From NCBI GenBank assembly GCA_000934385.1, contig KN880443.1:63365-127364 (forward strand): 64,000 nucleotides of DNA, read 5' to 3'. The notes under the pieces were generated by a model. The model saw only the letters and a program-made list of their open reading frames with translations. It was not told where the DNA came from and made no database searches. The DNA comes from Cylindrobasidium torrendii FP15055 ss-10. Lineage: Eukaryota > Basidiomycota > Agaricomycetes > Agaricales > Physalacriaceae. The position numbers and the translations under genes were made by a program. This document shows, piece by piece, positions 25,590-38,400 of the stretch (its first letter is position 1; each line of letters begins with the position of its first letter).

Positions 25590-26504
25590 ATGCAATCTCT
25601 ACGAGCTTTCCGCAGTGCGACCCGGATCGTGAAAAGACAACCGCTGAACAACGGCAGGCCCCTTCTAGTCGCCCGATTTCTACAGCAGGACGCGCCAAAG
25701 AAGGCAGCGACGATGAGCACACCACTGTTAGCATCGAACCGCCCCTCATTGAATTTCTCGCGGATATACACAACAAAGTCGGGTCGATGGAGAAAGACTT
25801 TTTTGGTCGCTGGTGCGTACTCCGCCATCCTGAGTGCATTCATTAACTTGTTTGATAGTTGGAGCCCTTGTTGTAGCATGTATTGCGCACAGAGCAACAT
25901 TCAAGCAGCGAATGGCCGTGAGGATACGCATGGCGAACACCACCGTCAAAACATGCTATCATGTCGACCGCCATAACTACCAGAGAACGGACTTCAATGA
26001 TTATATATCCACACTCGCGTACTACAGGCTCCTGATCCTTGTCATGGAATGGCCCCACCGACAAAAATGGATGCAAGTCACCGAAGCCCGCGAAGTGCTC
26101 GTGGCCGAAGACTTTGCCAGCCACCAAGGTGAATTCGATGCTATATTCGCCGAACTTGCTTTGCTCCCCGACAGTCCAAAACGACAAAAGTTTCATCGGA
26201 AGATGCGAGGCGCATGTCGCGATATACACAGCTACCTGTATGACTATCAACTGGAGGACCAAGATTCTGGGCTTGTGGATGTGTTCCATATCCCACTCGA
26301 AGAAATGTCCATGGACAACAAGATGGCCATTATGGGGCTCGGCATTGCATGTCATATTCTACTCGGCACATCGTGGTGGTACAGACCGGGAAGGTACTTC
26401 TGTAAGCATCTTGACTCAGTCTTGACTTGACTTCTATTTGGCATTCAGTTGTTTGTTCCTCTAACACTACCTGCAGGAGCTACTCGGCCTCAAAGGCGTT
26501 GTAG
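25590..26504 (+). CDS. Hypothetical single-pass membrane protein, possible mitochondrial
   Basis: The first exon encodes a basic, Arg-rich start (MQSLRAFRSATRIVKRQ) like a mitochondrial presequence. An intron of about 44 nt (near 25815-25858) joins FLVA to VGALVVACIAHRA, creating one membrane helix. A 170-residue soluble part follows (EFDAIFAELALLPDSPKRQK, MSMDNKMAIMGLGIACHILL). The family is not recognised. The last exon is uncertain: a donor at 26402 with an acceptor at 26449 gives a stop at 26502-26504. A different splice could give an end at 26525-26527 after VVENNYAPF. Confidence 0.55.
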
Positions 26505-28543
26505 AAAACAACTACGCACCTTTCTGAATATACTCGTTCTTCCCACTTCGCATCCGTCGACAAACCTCGTCCACACAGATCTTCGACACGGATCAGTCAA
26601 TCCAATATACAACTGCTGACGACAGTCCTCGGCGAAAAAGGTCTGCGTGATTCTTGTCAGCACTTTACAGTCTTCCACGGCCAGGACTCCTAGGACGCTA
26701 TCGTCAGAGTTGCCGCGCGGCCACCGCATCCAGTCCACTGCACAATCCTCGTTACATGCAGCGATGCACGTTCAAGAAGAGCACCAGAACTGGTGCCTTT
26801 ACGAAGATCCATAATGCATAATGACTACTTTTACCATCATCGAACAGACGGACTGCAGGGACTATTTATTCTCACTTACGCACTTTTTGTCCCAATGTCA
26901 TGAACTTACCAACGTACCGGACATTTCGAAGGCATCACCGCCACTTTGCCGCCCTGGACTGTCGACACTAGAATTGACCAGTGCGCTGTACTGCCCGACA
27001 ACTTACAGAGCCCAAGCTGCGATATCCACCTCACGACTCGTTCAGATTTCTGTTTGATTTTTTACCGTGAGGTAGAGGGGAGCTTCACAGCCGTCCCAAG
27101 AGGGAACTCAGCATGTAAATGCATTATGCATTGGGTCGAATCGGTTTGGGAGAAGGCAAGGCGGTTGGACAGGATGGTGAACATAATAATCGAATGCAAC
27201 GCTTTTTACTGTCTTAACTGTTAAGGCCGTTGAAAATATACCTTTCCAGTCGACCTGGTCTCTCCTAGCGCACATTTTGTCACTGCCTTGGGACTCTTTC
27301 CAACCGGACTACAACAGCTCTTCAAGAAAAATGAGCATGTCAGAGATCGAAAATAGCTACTCACCTCACGAGCGAATGTCTACATCAATATTTACGTGCG
27401 AAAAGCACCGTATCCTGCTCTTTACCGGTGCTTTTGAGACAGTTTCCATTTCCATTTCCGGACTCCCACGTCAACGTAGACTCAATGAATATCTGCACCA
27501 AACTCTGGTCTGCACAAATATATTTATGAGCTCAGAGATTCTTGGTATACCATATCTCTGACACCGACCATAGAAATCCCTCAAGGAACCGCAGATACGA
27601 ATGGGATCTTGTAATGGCCAATGCTTCCGATTATTACCACCGTGATCCGTTTCCATATATGGTTATGAACGCCGATCGACGTCAAGTCATTGTTGAGCGA
27701 CAATTGCCAACATTTGCTCAAAATATGATATGTCATGCGGTTTCTCAGTTGCATCTTAGATATCCGTGCTTTGAATTCGATGGGTTGCAGCGACTTTATA
27801 AAAAAACGCAATATGGCCGAATTGAGGATGGGATGACACGTAAGTCCAAAATTCACCACCATCAGTGTACCCCGTTAATCATGGGCATCAGTAGCATCGT
27901 GCTTCGGTTTTTGGATGTGAATGGCCGAGTCGGCTCATTGTGCCAAATTTGGTAGTTGCCCCGATCACGGCGATTTGAACACTCGCACAATTTTGTACAG
28001 CCCAAATACTCAATGCATAGCTTCAAAGTGGTGCCAAAATTACAGTCAAATGCGTGTCTTCCAATAAAAATTATTTACGAAGGGTTTGTGCCTCGTCTGC
28101 ATCCAGGGTGACATGCATGTTGGTCAATGGCTCACGCATTTCTTCCTATCTTGGACAAGGATATACTTAAAATTTGGCGAAGTGCAAAGAAAGAAAACAC
28201 CTCTGCCACTTGTCTTGACACGACTACCCAAGTTCTGTATGAGATTCAAGCATCAAATGCTTCGATATGCACAAAGCTTGCCACAAGGATGGGTCTAACC
28301 TTGTCATTTCAATGAAACTAATCAATTACTGATATACAATGCACGTAAACAAGGGCCTATGTAAATAAAGGAATACCAATGAAAACCGATGCCAACGCGA
28401 GTGGAACCTATGTAGCGTAGCAATGTAGTAGAATGAAGCCAATCCACGACAAAGGAAAATGTGAGCAATAATATACACAATATGGGGCACAACGCATTGT
28501 TATGACGTCCTTGTACAGTGAGCAAGCAGCAAGCATCACAAGC
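26505..28543. other. Gene-poor, AT-richer stretch
   Basis: About 2 kb without a recognised gene. Two overlapping plus-strand ORFs (27277-27561, 27542-27955) have no known motif and I could not join them with a clean intron. An inverted 11-bp pair (26813-26823 and 27122-27132) is the only structure noticed. No transposase, reverse transcriptase or long terminal repeat was seen. Confidence 0.4.
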
Positions 28544-30179
28544 CTACTCAACCGCCGCAGGCGCTGTCTCCGCAGGCGGATCTGGCGTAGCCCCAGGGAT
28601 GTCGCGCCGCGCAAGAATATGGTTATCTGCAAGTTGTCAACATCCCTTTTGATTCACGATTAATCCCTTGGACAGACTCACATTCCTTGGCATGAACTTT
28701 ACGGCGCATTAGTAGAACGCTCAAGCGATGAAGAGCAACACACGCACCCAAGTCTTTTTGCCTCTCGCAGGCACCGCCCTCCGGGCAATCGACTCTGGCA
28801 GGGTCCAGCGTCCGCGTTCGGACCCACCAATCCCTCAGACCCCATAGTAGCACTTCCGTCGCGCACATTCTGCAAATTCGGCGTCGCTCCGGGTTTGGAG
28901 TTGGATCAGAGGTTGGCCCGACAGAGTACAGGTCCGAGAAAAGATCCAAATCAAACAGTGGTTGGAATTTGGCGGGTGAGCTCTGAATGTGAGCCACAAT
29001 CTGAAGGGAGGTGTAAGGTCAGGCCTCAGGATAAGATAAAATGTATATACATCGCGATAAATATGCCTCGGCGCCATTTGTCGAGAGTTGAGGTAGTCAA
29101 TCATCAAATCAACCTCATAGGCATTATTCTGGAAGCATTCATAGACGTCTGGAGATTGTAAAAGGTCGGCCACATCAGTCAAATCTTGGAGATGTTGCGC
29201 ATGAATAGCCACTGCAATGCATCTCGTTGGTGCACTGAGACCACAGAATGAGACGCGGCAAAAGTCGCATTTTGTCGTGGTCGGCGCGCTCTTCGCACAT
29301 AGATTCTCACTGGGTGCTGCTATCAATAATAGTGTGAACGTATATCACAGAGCACGCACCAATTCCCACACATCAGATGTCCTGGTGGCGCGCCTTCCTC
29401 AAGCGCCCACGCCCTTTCGGCATCCACAGAAGGGTCTACAATTGGCTGGGGGCATGTATACCCATAAGGATTGTTGGGTGCACAATTTGGACACGGTCGC
29501 GCGTAATCACCGGTATTTAGATTCGGTGGCGGCGATGGCTCACGGGGTGGCGGTATCTAGCATCCATCAGTCACCTTTGCGCCTTGGATGGTCTTTGGAC
29601 GGACCCGCATGGCGGACCCGGAGGCATATATCGAGTCTGCTTGTTGTCGCTCACGTTCGGACCGGCCCATGCTTGGAGCCGAACGCAGTAAGACGTCGAG
29701 CACGATCTGGAGGGGCCGGGAGGGAGTTACGGTGGTGGATATCCCACGGCAGGCCGGGCAATTCGTGCCCCCATTCTACGTTCTCAATAAGCATCGTCTA
29801 ATCCTATTCAGGTGCTGGGTGCACATACACGAATCCACAGCGCACAACAACTGGGATGGTGCGTCAGTTGTAGTGAGCGATATATGTGCACTGCGACGCA
29901 CCTTCCACAAAAGAAATGCTGGCATGGGGCAACGACAACGGGCCGGTAGACGAGCGCGGCACAGCAGCCGCACTGGAGCTCCTGCGCCAGTTCGTCTACA
30001 AAGGCATTTCCATCGACCGTGGGAGTTGTGGCCACTGCGCCGAGCGACGCTGCCACTGCCTGCTCCTCACTGTTATCCGACTCCTTGAGACGCTTCCGAC
30101 TGATCTCATCGTCCCCGTCGAAGGATAGCCGTCGCTTGTGTCCTTGCCCCGCGAGTCCAATTCCTGTATCTGCAGACAT
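28544..30179 (-). CDS. CHFR-like RING-type E3 ubiquitin ligase
   Basis: Minus-strand gene with eight or so exons. The N terminus is MSADTGIGLAGQGHKRRLSF, then a RING: LQCGCCAALVYRPVVVAPCQ / HFFCG spliced to SCCALWIR spliced to NGGTNCPACR, giving the Cys/His spacing of a C3HC4 RING. A Cys-rich C-terminal part follows (YARPCPNCAPNNPYGYTC, TTTKCDFCRVSFCGL, RRRICRMCATEVLLWGLRDW, DCPEGGACERQKDLG), matching the cysteine-rich region of CHFR-like fungal proteins. The end is VHAKEYNHILARRDIPG to a stop at 28544. CHFR-type ligases act at mitotic checkpoints; no FHA domain is visible here, so the cellular role is open. Confidence 0.85.
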
Positions 30180-32019
30180 CCAGTTAATATTGGTGGTAAG
30201 TGATCCGAGTGAGTGGCTGATGGTGGCAAGAGTCAGGGAACGCGTGACGTTCCCTGTCGCTAATTATGCTCACCAAATCAGGAAGTAATGGTCCCTCGAA
30301 GGATCGACGCCGAGCCATGAACAACATCTGAATCGGCCATTTCTAAATTCGCAGATCTCAGAAGCTGGCCAACGTTAATTTTACAGCACAGGGCCATCCC
30401 ATACGATATGTCAAAGATTCATTCCGTGCAATATAGGTTAATTGCACGTAAGCTAGTTACACTATACCACAAGCAAAGGAAAATGGAAGAAAGAACACGT
30501 AAAGCAATGAGGTCTGAAAAGCGCAAGGAGATACGGTGGGAACTAGCGATACAAGAAAGCGCTCCAGAGGATGAATGCGTAGAAAATGGGGTAATGTATA
30601 TGACAGATGGTATATATGCCTGTGAGGTATCATGGGCAAAAGTTCGCATCGTGCAGGGTATAACTTGTTGCAAATATGAGGGTAATATAACGTATTCAAA
30701 GTGGGAGAAGGAACATCAGTCGAGAAGGTATTGGTGGGCGGCGGTGGAGAGGAGGTCAACGCCTGTTGGGTCATATACTTGCTGCTTGTTTAGGCATCTA
30801 AGCATACGCGGTTCTAAAGCAAAGATTAGCACCCGTGCCAGACTGGTATGGCTGTGTCGCTTACCATGCTGCAGTCAAATGAACACAGAGCTACGGATTA
30901 TCGTCAGTCTCGTTCCAAGGCCTTGAGAGGGCACAACGCACTGTTCAGCTGTGGGAAACACGGTATTCAAGAAACGGACAAGGAAAAGGGTATTATCGTG
31001 CTACCAGAGCAAGAAATATGCTTGACAGGTGATCAGCTGGCATGCCGATATCAAGTAGCACCGATTCGACCTACCTAGGAATCGCACTTATAAGCCAATA
31101 CGCATAAGGACTGCCATGTGAGGTAGGTTTGAGTATCCTTTGTTATGGTATGAAATCAATGCGTGAAGCGCTAGGCCGTATGTTGCAACTCGTCAGGTTC
31201 ACTTGTGCCCCGAAGACAGCGGGCGAACGCTCTTTCTTTCTGCAACATAGAATTAAATGAATGAGAAACTCGTTGCTGTTTGCCTCGGTGAGTAAGACGC
31301 ACGACGATAAATCACATTGTAATTCGGAGCTGATTTTCATTCATATGCTGTTAACGTTGTTAGCTGCGGGTAAAGGATTCGTAGAAAGAAGCAGGACACT
31401 AACCAGAAGAAGTGCACATGCGCCTGGCAAGCGAGAAAATACTCGACCTCCCACATATGACGGTCCAGCGATTCGACGGCATTAGGTATCCAATCGCGCG
31501 AATGGCAAATGCCGCCTAGTCGTTCTCAGGCGTAGAGAGGGTGTATCGTCGCGAGTAAGAGCACAGTCGACCAGTGCCCCGAGCTGTGAACATGCCCTAT
31601 ATGGAAGTTGCCGCAAGTGAAGCTAGGATGATGTCGTCCAGGAATGCGATGCGGGTGGGAAAAGAGATCTGGCCACTGCGCCAGGATTGGCCCCGTCAGG
31701 AGGTAGTTGTGAGGTCGGTCTTTAGGATGGGTGATGGTAGGTCGGTGTCGAGCAGGCTCAGGATCGATGAGCCCTCCGGATGTGTAGGATTTCTTCAACA
31801 AGGTTGCGAGCTGTAGAAAGGATTGTCGTTAGCGATTTTACATTAGAGCACGGACTAAGAGAGTGACGCACATAAGGCACTTCGACAAGAGTTTCGTCGT
31901 TCCATTTTATCTGTGCGTTCGAGTCGATGCGGCCTTGAAGTTTAATATTTCAACTGCAAGGCTTGCTGCATGCCATTGAGATCCCAGCTGTCCTCCAGCT
32001 TGACACGATAGCGAATAAG
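30180..32019. other. Region downstream of the Zn2Cys6 gene; unresolved exons possible
   Basis: No clean gene. The minus strand holds open pieces that may be exons of the Zn2Cys6 gene: the ORF down to 31907, a piece near 31810-31900 (IDSNAQIKWNDETLVEVPY), and a piece near 31415-31510 (VESLDRHMWEVEYF). I could not connect them in frame. The plus-strand ORF 30408-30926 has no recognisable content. Confidence 0.35.
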
Positions 32020-33629
32020 TCAAGGATGCCGAGTAGTATGAGAGCAGGTTGTATTTGATGATGTGGTCGTGGTCGTAAAGTGTTGCAAAATGTATCGGAC
32101 TGGGTGAATGAGAAACAGTAGTCGAGACGAAAAGAAATTGAAGGTCATGGCGGATGAAGCGTACGACGGGGTCACTGTCGGCATTGGAGATCTGGTAGGA
32201 AGCGCCATTGGGTAAGGAGAGTGTGTGCACATAGCTATCAAGGAGTCCCACCAAGTCTTCCGCGCAAAATTACTTGAGGACTGCGCGATAGCGTGCGCGC
32301 CATCGTCTTCATCTTCGTCATAATAACGGTTGGAGGGAGTGTAGCCCGGGTAATACGTAGACCGGAGAGAAGTCTCGTCCCAATACCCCTGCTCGATACC
32401 CTGAAATTGAGGCGTGAGTAAAATTCAGAAAAAAGAATACGACACGTAATGGAGCTGCACTCACCATGGGTCGAGAGAAACCAGGAGCCATTCGGTAGTG
32501 ACCCTCATCTGCAGCGTGGTAAAGCGAGTTGGGAAGATTGTAAGGGCATGGTGAAGCACCGTGGCACTGGCAACCTGTGTTTAATGCAGGAGAGTATACG
32601 GTCTGGTGGGAATGAGGTGAATGATGAGACAACGGAGGAGGGCCTTCATCGTTGCCGTGAGGCATCACAAGGGACGGGATGACCGGCTTCACGTCGACCG
32701 GACTCTCAGCACGAAGCAGGTGCACCAGGTCGGGCTGTGGATCTGGCTTTCGTGTTCTGCGTCGTCGCCTAGTGTCATCCTTATCGAGGTCATTCTTGAG
32801 TTCCCTGGCCATACGTTGCCTCGCGCCTGGCGTCTTGTCGGGGCCGCGCCGTTTTGGGACTGGGTCGTAATTGCACTCTGGATGACCGCGCTTATTGCAG
32901 TTGTGGCAAATTGGCTTCGCACCGTCACATCGAATTTTGCGCGAGCGACTGAATTGGGCACTCGATGAGCAATGTACGACGCGATCGGAGAGGGGCGTAC
33001 CATTGAACACAGGCAACATAGACGCGGGCGCGGGGCTTCCCCTGTGTTGTCGGCGGCTGGTCAGGCGCAAGTTCAATTTTTTCCTTTGAGCGTCGGCCTT
33101 TACGAGAATTCGAGCGATCATCTGTAGTGGCTTCATCTGAGGGAGAAGGGCGGGCTGAAGGCAAGACACTATTCGATGGCCAGGGCTCGGCGCCAGCAGA
33201 GGTATCGGTATGCGCAGAGAGCAACTCGGGCTGATAGCGGATGCCGCGGCCATGATGAGCGGTGCCAGTCTCCAGAGCGGCCAAATTCATGCGCCGCCCA
33301 CGGTTTGCGTCTCCAGGAGATGGAAGTCGGTCTGGAGGATATGTAGCTTCGGGAGAATAGACGTCGCTCGATGAGCCACTGTGGTCGGATGTTCTAACAT
33401 CGGACACTTGGCCATAGGGACGAGAGTGGTTAAGTCGGTAGTCTTGGTCGTGACCTCGAGGATCTGGGAGTGTTCGTGTATAGGCTGCAGTACGGTCTGT
33501 ACGGTAGCTGACACTTTCGGGTGCAGAGGATGATTGAGGGTGTGAATGTTCGCCTTCATGGTCATGATATGGGTAGCCTATTGGGGGGAGAGTGTACTCT
33601 TTTGGGCGTTGGGAGCTCGAATAGTCCAT
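32020..33629 (-). CDS. Zn(II)2Cys6 transcription factor, 3' part frame-disrupted
   Basis: Exons 33629-33001, 32948-32465 and 32400-32020 read in frame for 497 aa. A Ser/Pro/Arg-rich N terminus (MDYSSSQRPKEYTLPPIGYP) leads to a fungal binuclear zinc cluster. The cluster is assembled across the first intron as CVQCRSRKIRCDGAKPICHN, then CNKRGHPECNYDPVPKRRGP, with six Cys in the expected spacing. After NFARKTWWDSL the family usually continues into the middle homology region. Here that homology (LLDSYVHTL, VVRFIRHDLQFLFVSTT) appears in a different frame (ORF 32254-31907), so the annotated C terminus is probably not native. Nuclear DNA binding is expected; targets unknown. Confidence 0.68.
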
Positions 33630-35012
33630 TGTGTCTCCAGTAGTCGTGGGCGCGAAGTGGGAAAAAGCAGAGCACGCCCTATTCGTCACGGTGGAAAGAA
33701 GAAGAGATGGCGTCGTCCTCATACTTGCCCATTTTGTAACGCAGATCTGCCACACACCAACGGAATCTTGCTTGCCGATCGTCATTACATAACTCGACGA
33801 CGACCACCGATAAAGTCCGAACAGCCGTTCCGAGTGCCTAGACGCTTTAGGCATAAATTAAGGAGTTTCCCGCCCTGCAGGTTCGCCCGACGTCCCCGCC
33901 TTTTCGGCCATTGTAGTCGGCTGTGACGGATATATGCGCTTCAAAATCCCAAAAAGGCCAATTTTTTTTTGGAATGGCTCGATTGAACTTGAAATTGAAA
34001 AGGTTGGTTACGCACGGTTGCTCTTATCACCCAAATGACCGCCCTCCCCGCTCGAATCGTGCGTAAAATCATGGCAAACATTATGGGGAAACATGGGTCT
34101 TTGCCGTTTATAGCCAAATGTCCCTCGGTCGGTGTTCCATAGGGAAACATCAACCCCATCAATGGCAATTGCCTACGATTGAATATTGCATACCAGTTAC
34201 GCACCCTGACATGCCCACATTGTTCCTGTCGCACTGCGCAGTCAAAGTAAATAGAGCCAGCCGTAAGTGAGTGGGGCGGGAGGCGCGCCCGCTCCGTTGC
34301 CGTGTCGAGGAAATAGACAATCGATGTCCAGCTCTGAAGCCTGCTCCATTCCGACACCCGTAATTTGGCCTTGAGTTGATAGGAACAATGCAAGGCAAGA
34401 ATATGGCTTCTCGGCGCCCATTGATTATTATTGATATTATGCTCTCCGCCTAGATTTGCTCATCAACAAAGCGTATCCTTACGCGTACGACCTAGCAGTT
34501 GTAAAGCGCTTTCCTTTCATTGCAGCAAAATCTCGCGAAATGAAGCGGCGGCGGGGCGCGGCGGGTGGCTGCCAGATGCCGGCTGCCGATTGATGGCTCT
34601 GATGCTTATTTGGTGATCGTTCCTGGATCGTACCTGTTGACCTCGTCCTCCCACGACCCTGCAGGGTATTCGGCATCTCACCAGTCTTTCAACACTGGTA
34701 GCCGACTGCTATCCGCTCAGAAGATCAGCATTGCTCAACTTCCGACTCGGCGTCAAAGTTCGCGCTTCTTGTCAACAGAGTTTGGTTTTCTCAAATCTCG
34801 AAGATCTAGCCTACTCTTCCCTCGCCAGCACGCTTCTCAGCCCTCTCCCAATCAGGTTCCTTCGCAGTTCTTATCTACTACTCTCCGTCTGAATACGCCA
34901 ACCTACACTACTCGAACCAAGTCGTCCCTCCCTGACGCCCGATTCCATCACTCGTGCTGTCATCTACAACCACCGTACATCTCCTCGTCTCTCTCTGGAA
35001 CTTCCTTTCTCG
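33630..35012. other. Intergenic, no supported gene
   Basis: Upstream region of the Zn2Cys6 gene followed by 34.0-34.5 kb with only weak ORFs (for example minus 33941-34393). The plus ORF 34565-35080 is low complexity (Ser/Thr/Pro) and overlaps the leader of the next small gene. Nothing recognised. Confidence 0.4.
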
Positions 35013-35441
35013 GTGCTATCCGCAATGCCCATGCGCAACAGACACCCCCAGCCGTGCCACTGGCTCGAAGCCGCCTATGATTATTTCATCTTGGCTGCGT
35101 TCACCGGTTCCCTCGTCGTATTCCTGCTTGCCCTCTCCGGCTATGGCGCTGTCTCTTCTCTGCCTGTGCCTCTAGTCAACGTCTCATCCAAATCTACCCC
35201 TGCGTCATCGCCCTTGGTCATGGCGCTCCCCGATGACCATGCGCCTTTCGCCCAATCCGTCCCAACTTTCCCATCCCCGCCCATGCAATGGCAAGCCGAG
35301 CCCGTCGCCCCACACATCTCGCCTGCACTCGGCTCGCCGACACCCGCTCCAGACCTCCAGCTTCCTTTCAATGTGGACGCGCTCGACTCGTTGTTCCAGC
35401 TGGCGCAAGACGACTTGGTTTCGGACTCTGTTGCTAAGTAA
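35013..35441 (+). CDS. Small hypothetical one-TM protein
   Basis: A single-exon ORF of 142 aa. After a short His/Pro/Arg start (MLSAMPMRNRHPQPCHWLEA) comes one membrane helix (FILAAFTGSLVVFLLALSGYG), then a Pro/Ser-rich tail ending in a small amphipathic stretch (VDALDSLFQLAQDDLV). No family recognised. The Met at 35025 is an equally good start. Codon texture is plausible but there is no independent support. Confidence 0.4.
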   Translation: MLSAMPMRNRHPQPCHWLEAAYDYFILAAFTGSLVVFLLALSGYGAVSSLPVPLVNVSSKSTPASSPLVMALPDDHAPFAQSVPTFPSPPMQWQAEPVAPHISPALGSPTPAPDLQLPFNVDALDSLFQLAQDDLVSDSVAK

Positions 35442-38400
35442 ATTGGTATAATGGGCGGACCCACAACGTAGCGGACGGCCGCCGAGGGTCCCTGATAAAT
35501 TGTTCGACATATTTGGAGCTGGCGGCATTCCTCTCCTGGCGCAGCGCGATCGCGACTCAATTTCGTGGGGCGGATTAATAAAGCGGCACAGGGCCGCGGG
35601 GATAAGTGGTTTCGAGATTTATTGTTTGTTTGTCACATCGTCGTCGTTTCATTGTGGTTATGCGTGGGCGAATATGGACAATTGTACATGTAGCTAGGGT
35701 CAAATGAATTGGTTGCCTTCTTACGACGTTGATCAAGCTGCGAGTGGCACCCTATTTACCCCCAGTTTAGCCATAAGCAGGGCATCGTCTGCGCCAATAC
35801 TTTACTCGCTCGATATCCACTGGTTGCCCTTTTACGCTTTTCATCAAGCTGCGCATATGGCTTCATAAGGGCTTCATCCACGAGGGCACCGGTACTAAAC
35901 CTCGGGAGTTGTGCGGGCTGAATTGGACAATTGCTTTACTCTGTTTGCAATTTATTGGCACCGATTCACAGCCGGTCCGCCCTCTGTTGGCGCACTGTGG
36001 TCCACCGCCAGACAGTCTCCCCGACTCGTTTCGTATCAAATTGAGCCCACTTTCAGAGGCGCGTCTGTCTTCATCCAAGCTTCTTACAGCCTGTGTGAGT
36101 TAACGACAAGCGTGGCGCTGAAATGCAAGCGCGGCTGTGTCAATAGCATCCCGACGCGTGGGACAAATTCCGCTCGAAATAACGCATACCGTCGACAAAT
36201 ACTTCATGTTGCTTGCGACCGGCCTGCGACTCCTTTCATTCACAGACGGCCTGACACGCGACAGGCGGCTGAAGTGTAATTGGTAAATAAAAAGGTTGAG
36301 AATTTACATAGCCCTGGCGGGTCGCTAAGAGATGCATTGCGTTATCTCGGACCCAGGTCTCGAGGATGAGGTATGACCAAGGCGGGCTGTGCGTCTGCGA
36401 AACGGAAAATGAGGCGCTCACGTCTTTGTACTGAGGAACTCGATATCTGAATGGTCATGAAGTTCGTGGATGGGTATGAATAATACCCATATAGTTCTCA
36501 AATACTTTTGGACGTTTTCAGGCTCAGAAAAAGAGCTTGAGTCCCTGTTTATGTGTGGTGCGTTGAATCGAGAGTAACGGCAGGCAAAGCACAACTTTGA
36601 TTAGATGTGCGAACGGAGTGCATATGCTACTCCAATGGATTTGCGCCAATCCAGATACAAGGAAGACCACGGTTTCGGCGCAGAGGACTGGGATAGCATG
36701 CGGGGGTCACGCTACCGTGAGGGCGGCATCTGCCGCACTGGTCATTGATATCGTCCAGAGTGAAATTCACACCTGGATTTGGTTTCGAGGTGACTTTGGT
36801 GCTTCAACGTAAAATTGAAGCCGTTAAACCTCACTCTAATTCTCCCCGTATGCAGTGAAAACGATGCGACTGATGTCTCAGCTCTGGTGTGTATTAAAAT
36901 CAATGCGAGCGCCCGGGGATTGACAACGGGGAGCGCTTATGGGATCTCATGCCTGCTGATGCGTGTGTGAATATATCTTACTTTGCGTTGTATCCATCGT
37001 CTCAGATAGGACGGTGTCTACGGCTTCTTCCAGTGGCCACTTCTCACGCAGTCATCAGCATTTAATTATTCAAATTTTCCTCGGGACCCTTGCAAAGATC
37101 TCAGTCATAAGTAGTTGGATCTTCACTACTGCGACTGGTCAACGGAATATCTCTGGTCCGTATCCTCAAAGAGGCATAGCTTCAGCTTGTGCTCTGGGCC
37201 TTCTCATACTTCTCTCGAGGATGCCGCTGGGCCCTCTGACACCTTTGTACCCACTCATGCATCAGTATGGCGCAGCTTTCTGGTATAGCTGGAAAGTTAA
37301 CATGTAAGCGTATGGGCCACGGGGCCGCCGGGTGCGCGTGCGATGGACTCTCGTTGATGTGGCGGATTTCAATTGATCTCCGCACGGAACCATCCACCTC
37401 TGTTTCCATGGACAACTTGCTCACTTACACCCGAGCCTTTCACATCACAGTCAATATTCTGGGGATCGATGGCTCTGCAATGCACTCTTAGTGTGAACGA
37501 CCTCCGCATTGGCAGCCGATCGACGACATGTAATTTCTCAGTAGCTATAATTGACTTTATCATCAAAGACGCGAAGATATGTCGTATCCTTTAAAAGTTC
37601 AGAATTCCAAAGGAAAATCGTGCGTTCCAACTTATCGCTTGACATCACACAATGAAGTTAGTCTAGAACACGTGTTTGCTCTCGATCACTGCACCGGAAA
37701 CGGCATAAATATCCAGATGGCGAATTTCTGCCATGTAGGTCACCTTTCGTCTTTTGAGTCGGTTCGACTTGTGTTTCTGGCTATTTTGAACGATTTCGGA
37801 TATACCGCATCCCTCTGAGGGTGCAATATTGCTCAATAATACCCTGTTTGTGTGGATCGGGGAATCAAACTGGCAAGGGATTGATAGAAATTTGAAGTAT
37901 ATATTTGAGCTTGGTCTAGCTATCCTAATTCTTCGCCCTTCGTCCAAGCATATAAGGACGGAGTCTAGCGATTGCGGTGTAGGGAGGGTACATAGCACCG
38001 AGAAGGCCGGGTCGGAGGTGCCTGATGTCCCACAACTGCTGTGATTCGATGTCCTCCTGCTGAGTGCAGCGGACGCAGAGTCACATAGCTACTATCAAGG
38101 TCATGTTCGCAGGAAGTCGTTGATGGTAGGGTCGAAAATTTCAAATACCGCACAAACGAATGTCTAAGTATGTTGTATGGAGATGTCCTTGAAGGAAGCA
38201 AGTGGCCTGAGTGGGACAGTAGGAAGGGGCCATCTCGTTCTCGAGCCAGAGAACCTTATTTTGTGTCTTCCTATGAATCTTGGGTGCTGAAACAAGAAAT
38301 GCTCACTTTCGACTACCGACCACAAAGTCACCCTGTCATACTGAACAAGTCACCAGAAATACGGACTTGACCTCGGACAGATAATTGATTCTTGACCCCG

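Noticed and set aside
25550..25814. Alternative frame (for example IEPPLIEFLADIHNKVGSM) over the first exon of the 25.6-kb gene
   Set aside because: It cannot be joined in phase to the downstream membrane helix, while the ATG at 25590 frame can.
26813..27132. Inverted 11-bp pair AATGCATAATG as possible MITE ends
   Set aside because: Too short, AT-rich, no target-site duplication seen, and the interior shows no element features.
27277..27955. Two overlapping plus-strand ORFs that might form one gene
   Set aside because: No intron with a suitable donor, branch point and phase joined them, and no family was recognised.
30408..30926. Plus-strand ORF of 172 codons
   Set aside because: No motif, unusual composition, and it lies in the 3' flank of a minus-strand gene; likely random.
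34565..35080. Plus-strand ORF of 171 codons
   Set aside because: Ser/Thr/Pro low complexity, overlaps another ORF in a different frame, no known motif.
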